From NCBI GenBank assembly GCA_947383835.1, contig CANDEV010000006.1, positions 1-64,000 of the forward strand: a stretch of DNA of 64,000 nt, in the 5' to 3' direction. Of the stretch, positions 41,935 through 48,816 are shown piece after piece (the stretch's first letter is position 1; every line of letters starts with the position of its first letter). A program made the translations under genes and the position numbers. The stretch comes from an uncultured Clostridia bacterium (lineage in GTDB: Bacteria; Bacillota; Clostridia; Oscillospirales; Ruminococcaceae). Below the pieces are notes generated by a model, which worked only from the letters and a program-made list of their open reading frames with translations, made no database searches and had not been told where the DNA came from.

Positions 41935-43332
41935 ATGGCTAAGATTAAAGTTACAGAAACTGTTCTCCGCGACGCTCATCAGTCTCTTATCGCTACAAGA
42001 ATGACTATGGACGAAATGCGGCCCATACTTTCCACAATGGATAAGGTTGGATACTATTCCGCAGAGGTTTGGGGCGGCGCAACATTTGACTCATGCCTCC
42101 GCTTTTTGAATGAAGATCCATGGGAGAGACTTCGTATACTTAGAAAAGAAATGCCCAATACAAAGCTGCAAATGCTTTTCAGAGGACAAAATATGCTGGG
42201 TTACCGTCATTATGCGGACGATGTTCTTGAATATTTTGTTCAGAAATCCGTTGCAAACGGCATTGATATTATCCGTATTTTTGACGCTCTCAACGATATC
42301 AGAAACCTTAAGACAGCTATTGCCGCTGCCAAAAAAGAGGGCGCACACGCACAGGTTGCTATTTCCTACACATTGGGAGATGTGTTTACTACCGAATATT
42401 ATGTAAATTACTGCAAGCAGATAGAGGCAGAGGGGGCAGATTCTATTTGTATCAAGGATATGGCTGCGCTGCTTACTCCTTATAGAACTGCCGAGCTTAC
42501 AAAGGCTATAAAGGCTGCTGTAAAAATCCCTGTTCAGCTTCATACACATTATACTTCCGGTCTTGCCTCGATGTGTCTTTTAAAAGGTATTGAAAACGGC
42601 GCTGACATGATCGATACTGCCATGTCTCCGCTTGCGTTGGGCACTTCACATGCTCCCACGGAGTCAATGGTTGCGGCATTACAGGGTACAGAGTATGATA
42701 CGGGACTTGACCTTGTGCTGCTTACAGAGATACGCGATTACTTTATGAAGCTTCGTAAGAAGTACATTGACAATGGTCAGCTTGACCCCAAAATGCTTGC
42801 TGTTGACGCAAACGCACTTATTTATCAGGTTCCGGGCGGAATGCTTTCAAATCTGCTTTCACAGCTTAAACAGGCCGGCAAGGAAGACCAGTTTACCGAT
42901 GTGCTTAAGGAAGTTCCAAATGTTCGTAAGGATGCGGGATATCCTCCTCTTGTTACGCCTACCTCGCAGATCGTTGGTACACAGGCTGTATTCAACGTTA
43001 TTAACGGTGAGCGTTACAAGACCGTTACAAAGGAATTCAAGGCTCTCGTAAAGGGCGAGTACGGAAAAACTCCATCGGATATTGATCCGGAGTTCAGAAA
43101 AATGATACTCAAGGGCGAAGAGCCTATAACATGCCGTCCCGCAGACCTTTTGCAGCCCGAACTTGAAAAGCTTAAAGAAGAGGCTTCCGAGTGGGTTGAA
43201 CAGGAAGAGGACGTACTCAGCTACGCCATGTTCCCGCAGGTTGCGCCTAAGTTCTTTGCTAAGAGACGTGACGCAAAATACGGCGTTGACAGTGCTCATG
43301 CTGATGCTGAAAATAAGGTTCACCCCGTTTAA
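41935..43332 (+). CDS. Oxaloacetate decarboxylase alpha / transcarboxylase 5S-like subunit
   Basis: 465 residues from MAKIKVTETVLRDAHQSLIA (41935). Pyruvate/oxaloacetate carboxyltransferase domain: TVLRDAHQS, AEVWGGATFDSCLRFLNEDP, ADSICIKDMAALLTP (the carbamylated metal-ligand Lys region), and PVQLHTHYTSGLASMCLLKG with the metal His pair. The C-terminal conserved domain has YPPLVTPTSQIVGTQAVFNV, GEYGKTPSDIDPEFRKMILK and ITCRPADLLQPELE. It lacks a fused biotin domain, which is supplied by the preceding gene. It catalyses oxaloacetate to pyruvate carboxyl transfer. Confidence 0.93.
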   Translation: MAKIKVTETVLRDAHQSLIATRMTMDEMRPILSTMDKVGYYSAEVWGGATFDSCLRFLNEDPWERLRILRKEMPNTKLQMLFRGQNMLGYRHYADDVLEYFVQKSVANGIDIIRIFDALNDIRNLKTAIAAAKKEGAHAQVAISYTLGDVFTTEYYVNYCKQIEAEGADSICIKDMAALLTPYRTAELTKAIKAAVKIPVQLHTHYTSGLASMCLLKGIENGADMIDTAMSPLALGTSHAPTESMVAALQGTEYDTGLDLVLLTEIRDYFMKLRKKYIDNGQLDPKMLAVDANALIYQVPGGMLSNLLSQLKQAGKEDQFTDVLKEVPNVRKDAGYPPLVTPTSQIVGTQAVFNVINGERYKTVTKEFKALVKGEYGKTPSDIDPEFRKMILKGEEPITCRPADLLQPELEKLKEEASEWVEQEEDVLSYAMFPQVAPKFFAKRRDAKYGVDSAHADAENKVHPV

Positions 43333-43424
43333 TGTTTAATAAACAGCTGTATATAACGTATGAACGCTCTATTTTGCGCATATAGAACAAAATGTCTCAA
43401 TGGTATAAAACTAAATTAATAAGA

Positions 43425-43466
43425 AACGAACTGACTTCGAAATTCAAGCGGAGTCAGTTCGTTTTT
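43425..43466 (+). terminator. Terminator of the carboxyltransferase operon
   Basis: AACGAACTGACT (43425-43436) and AGTCAGTTCGTT (43452-43463) form a 12-bp stem followed by TTTTT. Confidence 0.92.
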
Positions 43467-43670
43467 AACAGAATACGTTGATTGTTGTAAAAGAATATGT
43501 AATCATCAATAAGCAAACGAGCTTCCTAAAATGTTTTTAGCTTTACACGCTAAATAACAGTATTTTCAGATGATAATTTAGATAAGTCAGAAGATGAAAT
43601 TCAAGTATATTCTGGAGACCCAAGAGAGAGAATATCTAGTCATACTGTTTAACCAAACAGGGAGAAGTAG

Positions 43671-44183
43671 GTATTTTATGAAGAGACAGAACAATGGCTT
43701 GGCAATGCGATTATTGAAGCTGTTGTGGGCAAGCTCGACTTTAAAAAGCAGATTTACGAGTATTACGAGGAAATCAAGTCTGTAAGCAAGTTCGCAAGCT
43801 TCATCAAGAAGCATATGCTTGAAATAGAAAACGGGGGAGTTTTCTTTGATGACGGCAGCTATTGCAGATTTAACCGAACAAGGATAACGTTCTTTCATAA
43901 TTTGTACTACCCGCAAGATAAGGTTTTACGGTGGTTTGACGTTGCCGAGAAGATCGCAGGGTATATAAACGAGGGAAATTTTCTTTCAGAACAAGTCCAC
44001 ATTGACGAGCTTGCAGATTATCTCACCGAGGAAATGACAGAAACGGTACCTGAACGCGAGATGATCCGCGCCGATGAGCAGCGACCTTACAAAATTGAGT
44101 TGTACAAAGATGATATTGACATCATATTAAAAAGTCTTAAAGCGGCGGACGTTCCGCAGGATACCTATGAAAGAATATATTAA
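43671..44183 (+). pseudogene. Fragment of a large polyvalent-type mobile-element protein
   Basis: An open frame from 43671 reads VFYEETEQWLGNAIIEAVVG, KLDFKKQIYEYYEEIKSVSK, FDDGSYCRFNRTRITFF, EQVHIDELADYLTEEMTETV, ending DTYERIY. A TAG precedes it and no good start with a ribosome binding site is present (GTG at 43725 is possible). The style is that of the C-terminal part of very large polyvalent proteins of Clostridial conjugative elements and phages. I read it as a truncated remnant; the 335 bases upstream (43333-43670) show only the terminator. Confidence 0.5.
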
Positions 44184-44206
44184 ACTATCGGAAAGGCTGA
44201 AATTTT

Positions 44207-44488
44207 ATGAAGCAGAAAGAGATTTTCATGGCATACATAAATAATAACCGTGACAAGCTGCAAGAGGACGTTCGGAAGCTCCAACAGCGGTTAAGGTATC
44301 GTGAAGCTGACGCGGTGGACTGCTTGGAGCTGTCCTTGGCGATAGAGCGGCTGAACTCTTTCGAGGAATTTTCTCGGTCTGCAATGGCGATACTTAATCT
44401 TTCCGTGCCTGAGCCTGTGACGTACGTTTCTATTGACCCCAACTATGCCCGTGACCGTGTAGAACGGGAACGGAATAAAGGAAAGTGA
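44207..44488 (+). CDS. Small mobile-element protein, paralogue of the 46691 gene
   Basis: 93 residues, MKQKEIFMAYINNNRDKLQE, then DVRKLQQRLRYREADAVDCL and ELSLAIERLNSFEEFSRSAM. The same pattern occurs on the other strand at 46691-46906 (MKQKEIVSQYF, VQQLQNRVRFRRIDVNDNVE, RLELMKQVCRDVSVFL). Helical; probably a small coiled-coil regulator. The family name is unknown to me. It follows the remnant gene by 24 bases. Confidence 0.6.
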   Translation: MKQKEIFMAYINNNRDKLQEDVRKLQQRLRYREADAVDCLELSLAIERLNSFEEFSRSAMAILNLSVPEPVTYVSIDPNYARDRVERERNKGK

Positions 44489-44498
44489 GGTGAAAAAA

Positions 44499-44684
44499 AT
44501 GCACTGGTGTATGTATGAGGGAAGATGTAAACACAACTGCCTTACAGATTGCCCGTATTCGACGAATATGTGCGGTTGCTGTATCAGTGTAAGCTATAAA
44601 GACTGTATCGGCTGCGAATACAATAAAAAAGGAGTTGAAGAAAATGCGTGTAAAAGTAAAGAAAAAACAAATAAGCGAAATTAA
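44499..44684 (+). CDS. Small Cys-rich protein
   Basis: 61 residues from MHWCMYEGRCKHNCLTDCPY (44499; GAGGTG upstream). Ten Cys, in C-x3-C/C-x2-C patterns (CPYSTNMCGCCISVSYKDC, IGCEY), indicate zinc or Fe-S binding. It overlaps the next short ORF. Unknown function, in the remnant next to the filamentous-phage-like element. Confidence 0.55.
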   Translation: MHWCMYEGRCKHNCLTDCPYSTNMCGCCISVSYKDCIGCEYNKKGVEENACKSKEKTNKRN

Positions 44685-44754
44685 GGCAGACTGGGTAAAC
44701 CTCGTAATATACGGACTTAGACCCAGTTGGCTACGGCTAACAAAAAGGTTCTAA
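44644..44754 (+). pseudogene. 36-codon ORF truncated at the left repeat
   Basis: ATG 44644 opens MRVKVKKKQISEIKADWVNL then VIYGLRPSWLRLTKRF and stops inside the inverted repeat at 44748. It looks like the N-terminus of a gene cut by insertion of the element to the right. No family recognised. Confidence 0.35.
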
Positions 44755-44788
44755 TTTCGCTAAACAAAAGTTTTGCGAAATTAGAACA
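44748..44788. repeat. Left attachment-like site: palindrome plus 23-bp direct repeat
   Basis: GTTCTAATTTCGC (44748-44760) and GCGAAATTAGAAC (44775-44787) are perfect 13-bp inverted repeats. Positions 44766-44788 (core TTTTGCGAAATTAGAACA) recur exactly at 57156-57178. The two copies bracket the filamentous-phage-like genes. Confidence 0.7.
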
Positions 44789-44853
44789 ATAAACAGATAG
44801 CCCCAGTACTGGAATGTACCGAGGCTTACAAGCTTTTTAACAGTTTAGTAACA

Positions 44854-45195
44854 TTATTTTTTTGAAATATCGTAGCAATCCAATAAATTTGAATGACCGC
44901 TAAAAGGTCTAAAATCAGATGTATAATGACAAGTTGTACGTGTAAGAAGTTTATATTCAAAATCATCATTATCAAATATATACTCATCAGCCGAAACAAA
45001 CTTTGATGAAATTCCCGAAGCATAAAACTTAACCTTATATTCTGTCTCTCCGAAACTGAAATATATTTCTATCCATTCATCACCGTGATATTTGCTATAA
45101 TGGAAATCGGTAGATTTTGGAATTATATAGTTGCGTTCTTCTAAATACGTTTTGGCTATTTTCTTTAAGCGTGATACTCCGAAATAATTTGTCAT
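44854..45195 (-). CDS. Hypothetical protein of the filamentous element
   Basis: 113 residues, MTNYFGVSRLKKIAKTYLEE, then a beta-rich half (EWIEIYFSFGETEYKVKFYA, FEYKLLTRTTCHYTSDFRPF). GGAAGATG upstream of the start at 45195. Soluble; no family recognised. It is the last minus-strand gene before the left repeat. Confidence 0.55.
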   Translation of the reverse strand: MTNYFGVSRLKKIAKTYLEERNYIIPKSTDFHYSKYHGDEWIEIYFSFGETEYKVKFYASGISSKFVSADEYIFDNDDFEYKLLTRTTCHYTSDFRPFSGHSNLLDCYDISKK

Positions 45196-45244
45196 TTTAC
45201 ATCTTCCTTTCTGCCCGTATTGCCGTTAGCTCAGCTTGATTTGT

Positions 45245-45445
45245 TTAATCTTCTTTCACCATTTCATAAGCCTGCACAACAGCTTCTGGGCACTCTTTCT
45301 CTTTATAGGCTTTGGCTGCTTTTGCAGTCTCTTTCAAAGTACGGTACTCACCAATTAAAATACAATGGTTTGTGTCCGTTTCATCATAAAGAAGATAAAA
45401 TTTTTCTCCAACATCTTCATAAGTCATAACGTCACCGTGTTTCAT
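45245..45445 (-). CDS. Hypothetical small protein
   Basis: 66 residues, MKHGDVMTYEDVGEKFYLLY, ILIGEYRTLKETAKAAKAYK. AAAGGTG upstream. A minus-strand promoter (TTGTTA 45521, TATAAT 45499) overlaps the first operator repeat at 45513, so the ribbon-helix-helix protein encoded divergently may control it. Function unknown. Confidence 0.6.
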   Translation of the reverse strand: MKHGDVMTYEDVGEKFYLLYDETDTNHCILIGEYRTLKETAKAAKAYKEKECPEAVVQAYEMVKED

Positions 45446-45512
45446 AATAAATCACCTTTCTGCGGTTTCGGGTTTTCCGCTTCCCTTATCTTGATTATAT
45501 TATACCATATAC

Positions 45513-45617
45513 TGATAACAATGTACATAGATACAATGATAACAATGTATTAACTTTCTATGTACTGATAACAATGTATACGTATGTATTGACAACAATA
45601 CATAATTATGATATAAT
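45513..45617. promoter_or_regulatory. Operator array and divergent promoters of the RHH gene
   Basis: Three exact copies of TGATAACAATGTA (45513, 45537, 45566) and a degenerate fourth (45589). The plus promoter is TTGACA (45589-45594), 17 bases, TATAAT (45612-45617). Copy spacing is 24, 29 and 23 bases. This is the expected layout for an autoregulating ribbon-helix-helix repressor. Confidence 0.7.
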
Positions 45618-45638
45618 GACATAAAGGAGTTGAATACA

Positions 45639-45848
45639 ATGGCATTATCAGAAGCAAGAAAAAGAGCAAATAATAAATACATTGCCAAAGCATACGACCA
45701 AATTATAACAAGAGTTTATAAAGGTCAGAAAGAGCAAATACAAGCTTTTGCCGAAGCGCAAGGCATGAGCCTAAACGGCTACATCAACAAACTTATTGCC
45801 GACGATATGGGCGAAGCGCTCACTATCCCAAAACAGCAGGAGAATTAA
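45639..45848 (+). CDS. Ribbon-helix-helix (Arc/CopG-like) regulator
   Basis: 69 residues from MALSEARKRANNKYIAKAYD (45639, AAAGGAG upstream). The strand-helix-helix pattern QIITRVYKGQKEQIQAFAEA then QGMSLNGYINKLIADDMGE is the Arc/MetJ-type DNA-binding fold. It lies directly after an array of three 13-bp repeats and its own promoter, so it probably represses itself and the divergent gene, controlling element copy number or lysogeny. A terminator follows. Confidence 0.85.
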   Translation: MALSEARKRANNKYIAKAYDQIITRVYKGQKEQIQAFAEAQGMSLNGYINKLIADDMGEALTIPKQQEN

Positions 45849-45871
45849 CTCCCCTGCTGTTTATCTTTTTT
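45832..45871 (+). terminator. Terminator after the RHH gene
   Basis: AACAGCAGG (45832-45840) pairs with CCTGCTGTT (45853-45861), followed by a T-rich tract. The opposite strand also carries the end of the next gene. Confidence 0.7.
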
Positions 45872-45997
45872 ACGCTTTCTGTATTTCATTTGCCTAATTC
45901 TACCAATTATATCAATAATAACGGCAACAAAGCAAAGAAAGCTAACAAATATACACAAAAATATTAAAGCTGTATATAAGATTTCAGAATTATACAT
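45845..45997 (-). CDS. Small single-pass membrane protein
   Basis: 50 residues, MYNSEILYTALIFLCIFVSF, LCFVAVIIDIIGRIRQMKYR, KRKKDKQQGS. GGTGGAG precedes the ATG at 45997. A membrane helix (about 7-31) is followed by a strongly basic cytosolic tail, similar in plan to the small virion or assembly proteins (pVII/pIX or pI-like partners) of filamentous phages; that role is inferred. Confidence 0.55.
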   Translation of the reverse strand: MYNSEILYTALIFLCIFVSFLCFVAVIIDIIGRIRQMKYRKRKKDKQQGS

Positions 45998-46018
45998 TTT
46001 CTCCACCACCATATATTA

Positions 46019-46456
46019 CTATTTTTTAAGATAGTACATAATTGATTTGTATACAGCTTCTCGAATAAAGTCCTTTGTAAACTGAGGAAATTGCTTGTTA
46101 TATTTTTTGTAAAGCTCATTAACGGTCGTTTCGATTTTCTTTCCGAAGCGATAGTTATTACAGCTTGTAACGAAAATATCACGTTTTGCGTTAATAACAT
46201 CATTTTGCTTTGCTTTTTCGATAAATACCGCAGAATATGCAGGAGCAAAATAACCCATATCGGGAGAATAGGAAACGCCTTTTTTGCCTTGATGAAAGCA
46301 AGCATTTTCATACCCGCACCATTTGCAACCATGATATTTAAAATATTTACAGGACATTTGGCTATTTATATCGCAATCCGACAAGCCGTTATACTCGCAC
46401 AGGATTTTGCCACATTCAGAACGTGAAAAGGCACATACAAAATTGTTGCAGAGCAT
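46019..46456 (-). CDS. Hypothetical Cys-rich protein
   Basis: 145 residues starting MLCNNFVCAFSRSECGKILC. About ten Cys in the first 55 residues (CDINSQMSCKYFKYHGCKWC, GYENACFHQ) suggest a zinc-binding N-terminus. The C-terminal half is helical (NYRFGKKIETTVNELYKKYN, FIREAVYKSIMYYLKK). No family recognised. Confidence 0.6.
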   Translation of the reverse strand: MLCNNFVCAFSRSECGKILCEYNGLSDCDINSQMSCKYFKYHGCKWCGYENACFHQGKKGVSYSPDMGYFAPAYSAVFIEKAKQNDVINAKRDIFVTSCNNYRFGKKIETTVNELYKKYNKQFPQFTKDFIREAVYKSIMYYLKK

Positions 46457-46461
46457 TTTAA

Positions 46462-46680
46462 TTACTCCTTATCAATAATAGCACGTCTGATACGTCCGCA
46501 ACAATCGTCACGCTCAATAAAAGCTTCAACACCAAACCAATTATGGTCAATAGATTTAACTTTATCTTCAAGACCATGTTTTTTAATAAATTTTGATATA
46601 ATATAATCATTACGAGCAAATGAACAAGCGGCATTTGAGCGGCGTTTTAAAGCCATTTCAATGTATTTTGGAATTTTCAT
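46462..46680 (-). CDS. Hypothetical small basic protein
   Basis: 72 residues, MKIPKYIEMALKRRSNAACS, FARNDYIISKFIKKHGLED, FIERDDCCGRIRRAIID. AGTGAGGGTTC upstream. Similar short proteins occur in Clostridial mobile elements; the function is unknown. Confidence 0.55.
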   Translation of the reverse strand: MKIPKYIEMALKRRSNAACSFARNDYIISKFIKKHGLEDKVKSIDHNWFGVEAFIERDDCCGRIRRAIIDKE

Positions 46681-46690
46681 TTTTGAACCC

Positions 46691-46906
46691 TCACTTTATA
46701 ACATTATCCTCAATCCGCAGGAATACCGAGACATCTCGGCAAACCTGCTTCATGAGTTCAAGGCGTATCAGCGCACACATCATCTCTACATTGTCATTTA
46801 CGTCAATGCGCCGAAATCTGACACGATTTTGAAGCTGTTGTACTTCAAATTCCATTGCAGTAATCTGAGTGTTAAAATACTGGGAAACAATTTCTTTTTG
46901 CTTCAT
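46691..46906 (-). CDS. Small helical protein, paralogue of the 44207 gene
   Basis: 71 residues, MKQKEIVSQYFNTQITAMEF, EVQQLQNRVRFRRIDVNDNV, EMMCALIRLELMKQVCRDVS. It shares the MKQKEI start, the QxLQ-R-R-x-R core and the length pattern with the plus-strand gene at 44207. GTGATAATAA upstream gives little ribosome binding evidence. Unknown function, perhaps a regulator common to both elements. Confidence 0.6.
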   Translation of the reverse strand: MKQKEIVSQYFNTQITAMEFEVQQLQNRVRFRRIDVNDNVEMMCALIRLELMKQVCRDVSVFLRIEDNVIK

Positions 46907-46912
46907 TTATTA

Positions 46913-47287
46913 TCACTTCCCGAAAATATATTCATCTCTCCAAAGTTCGGAGCGGCGTTGTTGCCAAATCTGTTCACACTTATTTTCAAGCTGTATGTAC
47001 ATTATTTTCGGAATAGCCCTTTGACAGCGTAGAAGACGAATAACGGTACATAATTTTGAATGAGCTAAATCAAGTTCCTGCAATGATGAAACGGTTTTAA
47101 GCTTCTTGAAGCCTTTATTAAGGCAACGTAAAGAACTGTAATATAAAGAACCTTTGCGGAACGCCCAACCGTCAACAACAGCGGCGGCAAAGGAATGACC
47201 GAGAACAAAAAGAAAAACACTCCATAAAAGAACACCTATAAATTGTGTAAACTGGTCTGCCGTTAAATTTCCAATAAGTTCTTGCAT
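46913..47287 (-). CDS. Membrane protein of the filamentous element
   Basis: 124 residues, MQELIGNLTADQFTQFIGVL, LWSVFLFVLGHSFAAAVVDG: one membrane helix (about 16-38) and then a basic helical cytosolic domain (SLRCLNKGFKKLKTVSSLQE). The start overlaps the stop of the next gene upstream. Filamentous phages encode several such proteins; the exact role is unknown. Confidence 0.6.
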   Translation of the reverse strand: MQELIGNLTADQFTQFIGVLLWSVFLFVLGHSFAAAVVDGWAFRKGSLYYSSLRCLNKGFKKLKTVSSLQELDLAHSKLCTVIRLLRCQRAIPKIMYIQLENKCEQIWQQRRSELWRDEYIFGK

Positions 47288-47589
47288 TATTTTTCACCGT
47301 CCTTAGAATTTTCAGAAACAGCTTGACGGGACATTCCAGTACCAGCCTTACCGCAAAATAGATATATGTCATTAGGATTTTTGGAAAGTCCTTTAGGACT
47401 GTTAAGGATTTTCTTAATTTGCTCATAAGAATAGCCCTGCGCCTTTAATTCCTGCTCACGCTCCTTGCGAAGCTTCTTAAGCTTTGATTTTCTGCGGCAG
47501 TCAAGGACTATAAAGACCAACCACACAACACCGAACACAGAAGTTAATATAATCTGCCATAACTTCCAACCTGCAAAAATTTCCAACAT
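47287..47589 (-). CDS. Membrane protein with basic coiled coil
   Basis: 100 residues, MLEIFAGWKLWQIILTSVFG, VVWLVFIVLDCRRKSKLKKL: a membrane helix (about 9-29) followed by a very basic helix. It has the plan of phage assembly or minor virion proteins. Function unknown; encoded directly after the Rep gene. Confidence 0.6.
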   Translation of the reverse strand: MLEIFAGWKLWQIILTSVFGVVWLVFIVLDCRRKSKLKKLRKEREQELKAQGYSYEQIKKILNSPKGLSKNPNDIYLFCGKAGTGMSRQAVSENSKDGEK

Positions 47590-47644
47590 AATTTTTTACC
47601 TCACTTTTTAAAATTTTATTTATATAATGGCAATCGCCAATATA

Positions 47645-48370
47645 TCAAAAAATAGATTGTATGCGGTCAAGCTCCGCGAGATATTCTATAATGCTATCGG
47701 TTTTTTCCTGCAAATCCGAAAGCATTTCCGACAGCTTATCATCATCATTGAAAAAAGCATCATACTTGAAGCGGTAGGACGTTCCGGGCGGTGCGCTCTC
47801 CTGCCCTGCCACATCATCAAATTTTGTTTGAAGTAAAATTGTTTTAGGCTCTCGCTCAATGTTTTTACTGCTCCAATAGTACTTACCGAAAATTTTCTTT
47901 TGCTCTTTAGTGATGTACTTTGTGACATACCGTGCAAGCCGAAGCTTGTTATTGTCGCACTTGATAGCTGTAGACCAACCAAAACGCCAGTTGTCAATGT
48001 TATATATTTTCTTGTACCGCTCAAAACTTTTTTGCTCTTTCAGTATGTCGTTTTCGTTCCAAGCTTTACCCTTATACAGCCGCCGTCCCGAATACGTAAG
48101 CGGCAGAACATCATTTACAAGGGCGTGTATATGTATTCCGTTTTTCTTGTGTCTCTCGGCTACAAGAACATACTGTAAACCTCTAAGCTGTACTTGATTA
48201 TCAAAAAATCTTTTAAGAGGTTTCATAACCTCTTTAGGGTCTGTACGGTCTAAATCCTCATTCTCTGCGAATGTGCCAGTAATAAAATATTTGAAATCAT
48301 TCAGCAGGACTATATCAAAAATACGCTCCCTTGCCCTTTTGAGGTTATCCTCTCTTATCTCTTCCCGAAT
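47645..48370 (-). CDS. Rolling-circle replication initiator (HUH Rep)
   Basis: About 241 residues. The three HUH motifs are present: motif 1 VLLNDFKYFITGTF, motif 2 NGIHIHALVNDVLP (HxH metal ligands) and motif 3 RYVTKYITKEQKKI with the catalytic Tyr pair and Lys. Motif 1 lies upstream of the first ATG (48226), so the protein must start earlier. The frame is open to a TAG near 48404 but has no ATG, GTG or TTG; ATT at 48370 or a shift from the overlapping upstream gene are the options. It nicks the double-strand origin for filamentous phage replication. Confidence 0.85.
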   Translation of the reverse strand: MREEIREDNLKRARERIFDIVLLNDFKYFITGTFAENEDLDRTDPKEVMKPLKRFFDNQVQLRGLQYVLVAERHKKNGIHIHALVNDVLPLTYSGRRLYKGKAWNENDILKEQKSFERYKKIYNIDNWRFGWSTAIKCDNNKLRLARYVTKYITKEQKKIFGKYYWSSKNIEREPKTILLQTKFDDVAGQESAPPGTSYRFKYDAFFNDDDKLSEMLSDLQEKTDSIIEYLAELDRIQSIF

Positions 48371-48605
48371 GGTGCTTTCTGCGCTTCTCCTGCTCCTCTA
48401 AAGTATGTTCGGCATACAATTCAGTTGTTGGATCTAACTGCGGCAGTATTGGCGGCAAAGAAACATCTATTTCGCTATCGCGCTTCTCATAATCGGGATT
48501 GCGGAATATATCCACAGAGCAGTAGGTTGTGTTTGTATATCCGTTCGGATAAACCTTGACTTTAGTATTAAATTTCGCTTGAATTTCGGGGAGCGAAAGC
48601 GGCAT
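48345..48605 (-). CDS. Hypothetical protein overlapping the Rep start
   Basis: 86 residues from MPLSLPEIQAKFNTKVKVYP (48605, GGAGGTG upstream). YTNTTYCSVDIFRNPDYEKR and a charged C-terminus (LEEQEKRRKHHSGRDKRG). It overlaps the Rep frame by about 26 bases, +1 relative to it. It may be needed for Rep translation or be its N-terminal extension. No family recognised. Confidence 0.6.
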   Translation of the reverse strand: MPLSLPEIQAKFNTKVKVYPNGYTNTTYCSVDIFRNPDYEKRDSEIDVSLPPILPQLDPTTELYAEHTLEEQEKRRKHHSGRDKRG

Positions 48606-48757
48606 TAAATAACACCTCCTGCCGAGCTTTAATTTTAAAAGCGCGTACCTCGTAGGGAAAATTTTAACACTTAATATCTGCGGACTTGAAGCCGTCATGT
48701 AAAATCACTCCAAAATATAAGTAGTACTTTTTGAGGTTAATATCAAGTAAAGGGATC

Positions 48758-48816
48758 GAGCCGCCCCGCCGCCGAGACGCGCCGCGAGCGGCGGTCATTC
48801 GGCGGCTGTTCGGCTC
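48758..48816. other. GC-rich nested hairpin between Zot and Rep, candidate origin
   Basis: GAGCCG (48758) pairs with CGGCTC (48811-48816), with inner GCCGCCG/CGGCGG stems, in a very GC-rich block inside AT-rich DNA. It covers the 3' end of the zot-like gene and the 190-base non-coding gap before the Rep operon. A double-strand origin or terminator is likely; I cannot tell which. Confidence 0.45.

Noticed and set aside
46620..47032. Plus-strand frames over 46.6-47.0 kb
   Set aside because: Complementary to the minus-strand membrane and helical protein genes; no ribosome binding sites.
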